From NCBI GenBank assembly GCA_937884685.1, contig CAKZYM010000605.1, forward strand, positions 1-5,620: 5,620 nt of DNA, read 5' to 3'. Below are positions 1-5,149 of this stretch, piece by piece (the first letter of the stretch is position 1; every line of letters starts with the position of its first letter). A program made the position numbers and the translations under genes. This DNA is from an uncultured Calothrix sp. (GTDB taxonomy: Bacteria > Cyanobacteriota > Cyanobacteriia > Cyanobacteriales > Nostocaceae). The notes beneath the pieces were generated by a model that was given only the letters and a program-made list of their open reading frames with translations, made no database searches and had not been told where the DNA came from.

Positions 1-1
1 C

Positions 2-1189
2 CCTCGCGTCGTTATAATAACTATTGACGAACCGGATTTACAACAAATTGGACAGTATCCAATTCCCGATAACATTTTAGCCCAGGCACTTAATAAATTA
101 AAAAGCTATAATCCCAGAAACATAGGACTTGATTTATACCGAGATTTACCAGTAAATCCGGGCTATGATGAATTAACGCAAATTTTTGAAACTACCCCTA
201 ATTTAATTGGAATTGAAAAATTTGTCGGTTCTAAAGTTGCACCACCACCAGTTTTAGATAAATTGGGACAAGTAGGATTAGCCGACCAAGTTTTAGATGC
301 AGATGGAAAAGTACGTCGAGCTTTGCTTACAGTGGGTTCGAGCAAAACTAAAGTACGTTATAATCTCAGTCTGCGGTTAGCGTTAGATTATTTGAAATCG
401 GAAGGTATTACACCAAAACCTCAGAAAAATAATCCCCATCATATACAGCTGGGAAAAACAGTATTAAATCCTTTTCAATCTAACGATGGTGGTTACGTTC
501 GCGCAGATACAGGTGGCTACCAAATATTACTTAACTATCATGGCACTATAGAAAGTTTTGAGAACTTTTCGATTACAAATTTATTAAACGATAGAATACC
601 ACCACAAGCAATCAAAAATCGCGTAGTCTTGATAGGTTCAATTGCTGAAAGCATCAACGATTTGTTTCAAACACCTTACAGCACTAATTTGTTTGGATTT
701 CCCCAACAAATGGCTGGAGTGACAATTAATGCAAACATCGTCAGTCAAATATTGAGTGCTGCTTTGGAAGGTAAGCCGATGTTAAGGGTGTGGTGGGAAC
801 CTATAGAATGGCTGTGGATTTTATTGTGGTGTGGGATGGGTGCTGTATTAAGTTGGCGTTGGAAGTCTGTTTATATTGTATTCTTGGTAATTATTATAGC
901 AGTAACAGGATTAATAGGAGTTGCGTATCTGGTATTTAATATTGGTTGGTGGATTCCCGTTATTCCTCCAATTTTGGGATTAGTAATTGCAGCTATTACC
1001 TTACCAATTTTTACCACTAAGGAATTAGAAAAAATTCAGCTTCGTCAAATTGTAGAGCTATTATTTACAGCTTCTAGAGAGCAACCAGCAGCAGGGAAAA
1101 TTGCGATCGAATATCTTAAACAAGGGGAAAGCGAAGAAAATCAAGATTTGATTGAGGAAATCATTTTTAATATCTCTTTAAATCGATAA
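2..1189 (+). CDS. CHASE2 domain-containing membrane sensor protein, 5'-truncated by window
   Basis: The frame is open from the first bases, so the true start lies upstream; a TTG at 263 is internal because CHASE2 sequence precedes it. The 395 visible residues begin with the CHASE2 strand RVVIITIDEPDLQQIG. They continue through NPRNIGLDLYRDLP and KNRVVLIGSIAESINDLFQT, then MAGVTINANIVSQIL, all characteristic of this extracytoplasmic sensory domain. Three membrane helices follow (roughly fragment residues 268-286, 290-313 and 316-337), the usual CHASE2 topology. A cytoplasmic tail of about 58 residues comes last. No histidine kinase, GGDEF or cyclase domain follows, so this is a sensor without a C-terminal output domain. 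Many cyanobacterial CHASE2 proteins carry an N-terminal CHAT (caspase-like) domain, which would be off the window. The signal it senses is unknown. Family assignment is secure; physiological role is not. Confidence 0.9.
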   Translation, partial: PRVVIITIDEPDLQQIGQYPIPDNILAQALNKLKSYNPRNIGLDLYRDLPVNPGYDELTQIFETTPNLIGIEKFVGSKVAPPPVLDKLGQVGLADQVLDADGKVRRALLTVGSSKTKVRYNLSLRLALDYLKSEGITPKPQKNNPHHIQLGKTVLNPFQSNDGGYVRADTGGYQILLNYHGTIESFENFSITNLLNDRIPPQAIKNRVVLIGSIAESINDLFQTPYSTNLFGFPQQMAGVTINANIVSQILSAALEGKPMLRVWWEPIEWLWILLWCGMGAVLSWRWKSVYIVFLVIIIAVTGLIGVAYLVFNIGWWIPVIPPILGLVIAAITLPIFTTKELEKIQLRQIVELLFTASREQPAAGKIAIEYLKQGESEENQDLIEEIIFNISLNR

Positions 1190-1227
1190 TATGACGGTTT
1201 AAAGTATGTTTCTGTAAAATTAAATAT

Positions 1228-1254
1228 CTTACTTTTCTTACTTTTCTTACTTTT
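1228..1254. repeat. 3 x 9-bp perfect tandem repeat (CTTACTTTT)
   Basis: The unit CTTACTTTT occurs three times without mismatch at 1228-1236, 1237-1245 and 1246-1254. It lies 39 bases after the CHASE2 stop. Short tandemly repeated sequences are common in intergenic DNA of heterocyst-forming cyanobacteria, usually with 7-bp units; the unit here is 9 bp. No function can be read from it. The copy number is likely to vary between strains by replication slippage. Confidence 0.85.
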
Positions 1255-1409
1255 ATGAATTATTAAATATTACTATGTATCCTATTTTTCATGTTTTTAA
1301 AATAAACAAATTATTGAATAGAAATATATACATAACTTATTAGAATTTTTTCTTTCGCCAAATGAATTTTGTTATACAATTATTCTTGTAAATCAAATAA
1401 ATCAGAAAA

Positions 1410-1439
1410 GATTGTCCGCATCTCAGTTTTAAGACAATC
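1410..1439. promoter_or_regulatory. Possible operator: 7-bp inverted repeat GATTGTC...GACAATC
   Basis: GATTGTC at 1410-1416 is matched perfectly by its reverse complement GACAATC at 1433-1439, with 16 bases between. The arm centres are 23 bases apart, about two helical turns, as for a dimeric regulator binding one DNA face. The right arm overlaps the candidate -35 of the gene at 1492. In an AT-rich region a 7-bp match can occur by chance, so this is a weak call. Confidence 0.25.
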
Positions 1440-1482
1440 AAAATTAAGGCGACATTATAAAGTAAAAAAATACATAAAGGGG
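1431..1482 (+). promoter_or_regulatory. Candidate promoter and ribosome binding site for the gene at 1492
   Basis: AAGACA (1431-1436) matches the sigma-70 -35 consensus at four of six positions. TATAAA (1456-1461) is a good -10, with a 19-base spacer that is slightly long. The purine-rich AAAGGGG (1476-1482) lies nine bases before the ATG at 1492 and supports that start. A second -10-like TACAAT (1375-1380) lies further upstream without a good partner. The ribosome binding site is more reliable than the promoter. Confidence 0.4.
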
Positions 1483-1491
1483 TAAATAAGA

Positions 1492-2370
1492 ATGGGCGAT
1501 TCGGTTATTGAACTACTCGACGAACTACCATCAGACAACCTAACGGTAAAGACACTAAAGGCTTTGGATTTTGTCGTACCTGGAGAATGGGATAATGTCG
1601 TCGGTTGTGACAAAACGATTTCAGTTATAACCGGAGCAAACGATGCAGACACAGTTATGCAAATCCGCAATCGAATGATTGAGCTATATAACGATAAGGA
1701 TAACGGCTATCAGGGAGCCATGTGGTATTACAATCTTGTGGAAAGTGCCGACGGAGCTTTGGGTGCTGCTGCTATGGCTAACAAGATTGGTGAAAAAATC
1801 GGTTTCCTTAACTTCTTAAATAAGATAACCCCTCAAGCAGATACAACTCAATCTATTGATTTAAGCTTGAAAATAGTCGCTGAGTTAATCGCTTATTCCA
1901 AACTCAATGGGATTCAACTCAACCCTGGAAAGTTTGTATCTGAATTACGGGAAAACTACTGCGGAGCTTCCCTAATGCGGATGGCTGCTTTAGTTTGTAT
2001 CGATGGCTTGCTTCCTTTAGGTCCAGACTTCATGGAAAAAGTTCACGATACCCTTAATTCTAAAGGAAAAGACGCGCTACAAAAAAATCCCGCTTTTGGA
2101 GCCATTGCAGAATCGATTCCTAGCGACGACAAAGTAGGCTTTATCGATTCAACCTTTACCGCAGTTTCTGGGTGGATGGATAATCTAGTTAGTTCTGCGG
2201 GTTTAACACCACAATCAGTTTTAAATCACATGCATGGATTTATAGAGTTCTCTGACGATAAATTAGATTTTGTCGCAGCTTTTCTAGATCAGGCTACCAA
2301 TTACTTCGCGCATACTGGTACTCAAACCGTGGCTCGGAAATTGATTTTACGTGCTGCTGAGGATGTGTAG
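1492..2370 (+). CDS. Hypothetical protein, 292 aa, predicted soluble and alpha-helical
   Basis: I do not recognise this family. The ATG at 1492 is chosen because AAAGGGG lies nine bases upstream and the protein begins MGDSVIELLDELP with coding character from the first residue. There is no signal peptide or clear membrane helix. The sequence is helix-rich and acidic. A small-residue, moderately hydrophobic stretch covers about residues 86-100 (SADGALGAAAMANKI), and another covers about 159-175 around ASLMRMAALVCIDGLLP. Cysteines are at 39, 157 and 169. A helical C-terminal half ends in a basic ARKLILRAAEDV tail. The protein is the first of three same-strand genes with 100-130-base gaps, so it could be co-expressed with the interrupted NHLP-like gene and the lectin gene. 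No catalytic motif is evident, and I assign no function. Confidence 0.85.
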   Translation: MGDSVIELLDELPSDNLTVKTLKALDFVVPGEWDNVVGCDKTISVITGANDADTVMQIRNRMIELYNDKDNGYQGAMWYYNLVESADGALGAAAMANKIGEKIGFLNFLNKITPQADTTQSIDLSLKIVAELIAYSKLNGIQLNPGKFVSELRENYCGASLMRMAALVCIDGLLPLGPDFMEKVHDTLNSKGKDALQKNPAFGAIAESIPSDDKVGFIDSTFTAVSGWMDNLVSSAGLTPQSVLNHMHGFIEFSDDKLDFVAAFLDQATNYFAHTGTQTVARKLILRAAEDV

Positions 2371-2470
2371 GAAGGTAAGGTTCTTAGTTGCGCTTTAGCG
2401 TTTACCGCGTTTGTATTCAATTCAACTGAAAACCGCTATATTTAACTAATCATTCTCAGAAAGGATAACT
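2371..2470. other. Intergenic spacer with ribosome binding site for the gene at 2471
   Basis: This 100-base spacer contains a small hairpin-forming CGCTTTAGCG (2391-2400), too short and without a T tract to be a convincing terminator. AAGGA at 2461-2465 lies five bases before the ATG at 2471 and fixes that start. No strong promoter is visible, which agrees with read-through from the upstream gene but does not prove it. Confidence 0.5.
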
Positions 2471-2842
2471 ATGCCTACATCAGAACAAATTGAAAAGGTC
2501 AAAGAAAATTTGCGGAGACTGAGCAATCTTAAAGATTCAATACATGATTTTAGTCAAGATAAATTAAATGAAGCAATCAATCTTTTCTCAGCACCATCTG
2601 AGGAGGATACTTCTCAGAAAATGATGTCTAACTTGTTAGGATATGCTATTAGCGGTGTAAGTACTGCGACTGGTCAGCCTGAAATTAAAACTGCTTACAC
2701 TGTTTTGTCAGGTATCTATAAGATGTTTGAGACTGATACACCACAATCTCTGAACACACAATTTGCCAATGTTTGGGATCGCTTTAACAAAAATTTTACA
2801 GTTGCTTCAGATTTCTATGCTTTTTACGCAGAAAAAAGCTAA
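2471..2842 (+). CDS. N-terminal product of the interrupted gene, 123 aa
   Basis: If the TAA at 2840-2842 terminates translation, this is the only protein made efficiently from the locus. AAGGA at 2461-2465 supports the ATG at 2471. The product starts MPTSEQIEKVKENLRRLSNL, a charged amphipathic helix. It continues with a segment of small and hydrophobic residues (about 51-84: MMSNLLGYAISGVSTATG, then TAYTVLSGIYKMF) and ends at FYAFYAEKS. There is no signal peptide. The mixture of amphipathic helix and glycine/alanine/serine-rich hydrophobic helix recalls helical pore-forming or membrane-interacting domains, but this is only an impression. It lacks the NHLP-like units, which all lie downstream of the stop. 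Confidence 0.6.
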   Translation: MPTSEQIEKVKENLRRLSNLKDSIHDFSQDKLNEAINLFSAPSEEDTSQKMMSNLLGYAISGVSTATGQPEIKTAYTVLSGIYKMFETDTPQSLNTQFANVWDRFNKNFTVASDFYAFYAEKS

Positions 2843-3460
2843 AATTATTGGCAAGTTGAATTTACAAATCCTACTACTAATCAAAAGGTAACGGTAGGAG
2901 AATTAGCTGAAATTAATATTCCAAATAAAGTCTCTGTTGAGTTTAATAAAATTAGAACATCAGCAGTTGAGGGAATAGAGTTAAGATTATGGAAGTATTT
3001 AGCATCTATAGCTTGCGAAATAACCTATTATCCCAGTCATAATCCAGTTTCAAGACCTGTTAAGGGCGAATCAGATGTTAAACAGCTAATACACGAAAAG
3101 ATTAAATCCGAACAAAGTGTCTTTCATTGGTACGATCTAGGTGATAAAGATAGCAAGGGATATTATAACGCTGATATCTATGAGGAAGAATTATTGTTAA
3201 ATGGCAAAACACCTACCGAGGAATTTTGCAAAAAGTTAATTAAAGATGACGGAGTTGGAAATATTCTAAACCCGAATGCGATTGCTGATAGAGAGGTTGT
3301 ATTTAAAGAATGGAAAATACCATACAGAAATATCTTTACTACAACTAAATATATTATTAATAATGACCGAATAAAAATCCTTTCAAGTTTTGATAGAGAA
3401 AAACTTAATGTTTTCAGAAAGTGTACATTTGGCACCGATAGAATTGAGTTTAATCGCCAA

Positions 3461-3619
3461 ATTATTGATAAAAGTAAACAAGATTTAGCTTTCCGAATCG
3501 CTTTACATAAAAATCCGCGTTCAGCAATTGAAACTTACTTAAATTTAGCAATTCCGGAATCAATTAATTTAAGAGTATTTTTTGAAGATTCAAAGCATTA
3601 CAAATTTGTTCTTCCTAAT
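3461..3619 (+). other. NHLP/nitrile-hydratase-alpha-like unit 1 within the interrupted gene
   Basis: The segment runs from RQIIDKSKQDLAFRIALHKN through NPRSAIETYLNLAIPESINL to DSKHYKFVLPN. It has the features of the NHLP leader fold: a first helix, an N-P motif followed by an amphipathic helix, the I-P turn, and a closing strand pair ending in VLP. It corresponds to codons 331-383 of the read-through protein. I cannot exclude a diverged stand-alone fold without a leader function. Confidence 0.55.
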
Positions 3620-3715
3620 AGTCTTGATCGCATCAGTATTGCTAAACAAATTAAAGACATTAAATTACCTTCGGGTGAAATTCATCGGGCTCTTCAAGAA
3701 TTAGACAGAACTGAA

Positions 3716-3886
3716 ATAGAATACTTTATCTTAAGAGATGCTTTTCAAGATACTGAACTAATGTACGGATTGTTAACTAATCTTAAAGATACACTAAGGT
3801 CTAAATATAATATCAGAGTGCCAAAAGAACTTGAGTTTGAAGTCATAGAGGAAGGTTCTTACGAGTACATAATTGTTATACCATAT
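3716..3886 (+). other. NHLP/nitrile-hydratase-alpha-like unit 2, C-terminal end of the interrupted gene
   Basis: The second unit contains LMYGLLTNLKDTLRSKYNIR, then VPKELEFEVIEEGSYEYIIV and the final IPY. It aligns by eye with unit 1: L..N followed by a helix, then [IV]P, a short strand with V.[EF]E, and a closing Y..[FI]V[LI]P. The stop follows immediately, leaving no room for the core peptide that normally follows an NHLP leader. This argues for an internal duplication used structurally or for recognition, rather than a classical leader. Confidence 0.5.
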
Positions 3887-3896
3887 TAGACCTATC

Positions 3897-3985
3897 TGAT
3901 AATTCATCTCAAACCCTTGCAATTATCAAGCTAAAATTTAGTTTCCCTAAATTTCTATTGAAAAAGGGTTAGGGGTTTGATAATT
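3897..3985. repeat. Cluster of inverted repeats with alternative pairings between two genes
   Basis: TGATAATT occurs at 3897-3904 and 3978-3985, with its reverse complement AATTATCA between them at 3921-3928, so the middle copy can pair with either flank. TCAAACCC (3909-3916) is complementary to GGGTTTGA (3973-3980). AACCCTT (3912-3918) is complementary to AAGGGTT (3964-3970). An inner AT-rich hairpin pairs AAATTTAG (3934-3941) with CTAAATTT (3947-3954) around a 5-base loop. Several of these pairings exclude each other. There is no T tract, so it is not a standard intrinsic terminator; it could be a termination, attenuation or mRNA-stability element, or a decayed small repeat element. Confidence 0.55.
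3958..3984 (+). promoter_or_regulatory. Candidate promoter for the lectin gene
   Basis: TTGAAA (3958-3963) matches the -35 consensus at five of six positions and GATAAT (3979-3984) matches the -10 at five of six. The 15-base spacer is shorter than the optimal 17. Transcription would begin near 3991, about 30 bases before the ATG at 4022. AAAGG (4008-4012) lies nine bases before that ATG as a ribosome binding site. The -10 falls inside the inverted-repeat cluster, so folding or a regulator could affect it. Confidence 0.35.
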
Positions 3986-4021
3986 TTAATCTCATCCTAA
4001 AAAAGTTAAAGGTAAAGAATA

Positions 4022-5017
4022 ATGGGACAAAATATTTACATAGCTAACAATACTAATTCAGATATTCATGTTTTAGTTGCGCCAAATCCTTACTGGCAGA
4101 TAGCTGATTTGTTGATCGACACAACCCTAGATTGCATTCCAGGATTAGATATTTTAGGAGCAGCAATGGAAGTAATGGAAGGAGTAGAATTTGTTACAAC
4201 AATCAAGAATGTCGTCGATCTGGTAAAAGTTTTAAAATATTCTGGGAAGGTGATTGAAAAGGCCCATGAAATCTATGGTGGTATAGGTGAGATAAATGAG
4301 GCACGCGATAAAGCAAACAAAATTTTTTCAAGTTTCCAGGACAGTACAAAAAACATCTCTCCTGGTGAATCGGCAAACGTTAGCTCCACTTCATTTTTAG
4401 ACTACTGCTCGCCCAGTGGTATTGGATCTCTTCTAAGTAGTGAGGTGTCTTATATTCAACTTGTCATAACCAAAGACAACCTTGTGGTAGATTTTTTCGC
4501 GAATAATGACCTATCTTGGATTGTCAATAATGGCGACGTTGTACGTTCCAGATATGGTGGCAATATTTGGGATCAAGATCCACAGGAAGGCTCACATGAG
4601 TTTTTTCCAAGTCTACCTATGATAATTTGGCTACAACCAGGCGAAGGTGAGTTGTTCTACCCCAAGGGTACTTCCTGGACAACCAGAAGCGGATATAGAC
4701 TTATCTATCAAAATGATGGAAACCTGGTATTCTACAACAACACTAATGAGCCAATTTGGGCCAGTGGCACTGATGGGAAACCTTCTGATTATTTTGTTGT
4801 TAGGGGTGAAAGATCTCCTTTTGCATATATTATCGAAGGAGATTATAATGCTGACTCGATTCACGGGCAGAAAGTATGGCAGTCTATGTCGGCTGGTTGG
4901 GAAAGAGGTCTGATCATCAATGGTAAAGAAGATTATGATAGAGAACGCTTGTATTTTTCGCCCTGTTCTGATGGTTGGCCGCATCATACAAATTTTGAGA
5001 CTTATAAGGAGTCATAA
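4022..5017 (+). CDS. Bulb-type (GNA-like, mannose-binding) lectin domain protein, 331 aa, with toxin-like N-terminal half
   Basis: The C-terminal part holds a bulb-type lectin domain: PGEGELFYPKGTSW (206-219), then residues 224-250 with the motif QxDxNxVxY intact (Q230, D232, N234, V236, Y238) followed by IWASGT. This motif binds mannose in GNA-type lectins. A second, degenerate repeat follows (E272, D274, N276, then VWQS at 285-288). The N-terminal half starts NIYIANNTNSDIHVLVAPNP, a beta-strand pair. A long, partly hydrophobic helical segment (about 27-105, including PGLDILGAAMEVMEG and FVTTIKNVVDLVKVLKY) follows. Strands then resume at NISPGESANVSS (111-122) and YIQLVITKDNLVVDFF. This looks like a beta-sandwich split by a helical insertion, as in some membrane-acting proteins, but that is inference. 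There is no signal peptide. AAAGG at 4008-4012 supports the start. A role in glycan recognition is likely; toxicity is speculative. Confidence 0.85.
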   Translation: MGQNIYIANNTNSDIHVLVAPNPYWQIADLLIDTTLDCIPGLDILGAAMEVMEGVEFVTTIKNVVDLVKVLKYSGKVIEKAHEIYGGIGEINEARDKANKIFSSFQDSTKNISPGESANVSSTSFLDYCSPSGIGSLLSSEVSYIQLVITKDNLVVDFFANNDLSWIVNNGDVVRSRYGGNIWDQDPQEGSHEFFPSLPMIIWLQPGEGELFYPKGTSWTTRSGYRLIYQNDGNLVFYNNTNEPIWASGTDGKPSDYFVVRGERSPFAYIIEGDYNADSIHGQKVWQSMSAGWERGLIINGKEDYDRERLYFSPCSDGWPHHTNFETYKES

Positions 5018-5063
5018 TTCTACATCCAGTTGTCTGGAAATTGATGATTAATAATATATAAGA

Positions 5064-5092
5064 ACCGCTTGAAGTTGCAAACCTCAAGCGGT
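5064..5092. terminator. Stem-loop between convergent genes, probable terminator
   Basis: ACCGCTTGA (5064-5072) pairs perfectly with TCAAGCGGT (5084-5092). Three further inner pairs, GTT (5074-5076) with AAC (5080-5082), form after one A-C mismatch and leave a 3-base loop. It lies 47 bases after the lectin stop and 58 bases from the 3' end of the minus-strand Rpn gene, the expected place for a shared transcription end. A T tract is absent on the plus side and only loosely present (TCTTATATATT) on the minus side, so it may act as a weak terminator or an mRNA 3'-end stabiliser. Confidence 0.6.
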
Positions 5093-5149
5093 GGAGCATA
5101 AGTCTATTAAAACGGACTAAAAAAATATCACAACAACGGAATCAATTTT

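Larger units (their letters stand above)
1190..1491. other. AT-rich intergenic region with repeat and promoter-like elements
   Basis: This gap of 302 bases separates the CHASE2 gene from the next forward gene. I see no coding frame with plausible composition, no tRNA and no classical intrinsic terminator after the CHASE2 stop. It holds a three-copy 9-bp tandem repeat (1228-1254), a 7-bp inverted repeat (1410-1439), and promoter- and ribosome-binding-site-like sequences just before 1492. Its length and strong AT bias suggest the genes from 1492 onward are transcribed independently of the CHASE2 gene. Confidence 0.6.
2471..3889 (+). pseudogene. Interrupted gene (in-frame TAA at 2840-2842): long protein with two C-terminal NHLP/nitrile-hydratase-alpha-like units
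   Basis: Read through the single TAA (codon 124), this frame gives 472 codons ending at TAG 3887-3889. After the stop, translation continues in the same frame for 1047 bases. There is no ATG, GTG or TTG until TTG 3194 and no ribosome binding site there, so a separate downstream gene is unlikely. The N-terminal part (codons 1-123) is helical with a small-residue segment GYAISGVSTATGQPEIKTAY. The middle (125-330) is mixed and unrecognised. Codons 331-383 and 416-472 each resemble the nitrile-hydratase-alpha-like leader domain (NHLP) of ribosomal peptide precursors, with the pattern L..NP...I.....I..P..I...V..E....Y..VLP. NHLP precursors are normally short with the domain at the N-terminus; this one is long with the domain C-terminal. 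A nonsense mutation (for example CAA to TAA), a sequencing error, or UAA read-through could explain the stop. Frame continuity is seen directly; domain resemblance is by eye. Confidence 0.7.

Noticed and set aside
1104..1111. HIP1 palindrome (GCGATCGC)
   Set aside because: The sequence is GCGATCGA, one base off the octamer, and occurs once, so it gives only weak support for a cyanobacterial origin.
263..1189. TTG at 263 as the start of the CHASE2 protein
   Set aside because: Clear CHASE2 sequence (VVIITIDEPDL and IGLDLYRDL) lies upstream in the same open frame, so the start is outside the window.
2391..2400. CGCTTTAGCG as a terminator after the 292-residue gene
   Set aside because: Only four base pairs with a 2-base loop and no T run; too weak to call.
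3194..3889. A separate gene starting at the TTG at 3194
   Set aside because: No ribosome binding site precedes the TTG, and the frame is open and coding-like for 350 bases upstream, back to the TAA at 2840. It is better read as the distal part of the interrupted gene.
3897..3985. Intrinsic terminator or CRISPR-like repeat
   Set aside because: There is no T tract after any stem, and the repeated words are not regularly spaced around unique spacers.
4631..4987. Minus-strand frame of 118 codons and plus-strand frame of 88 codons (4647-4913) inside the lectin gene
   Set aside because: Both overlap the recognisable lectin domain in another frame and show no family features; they are shadows.
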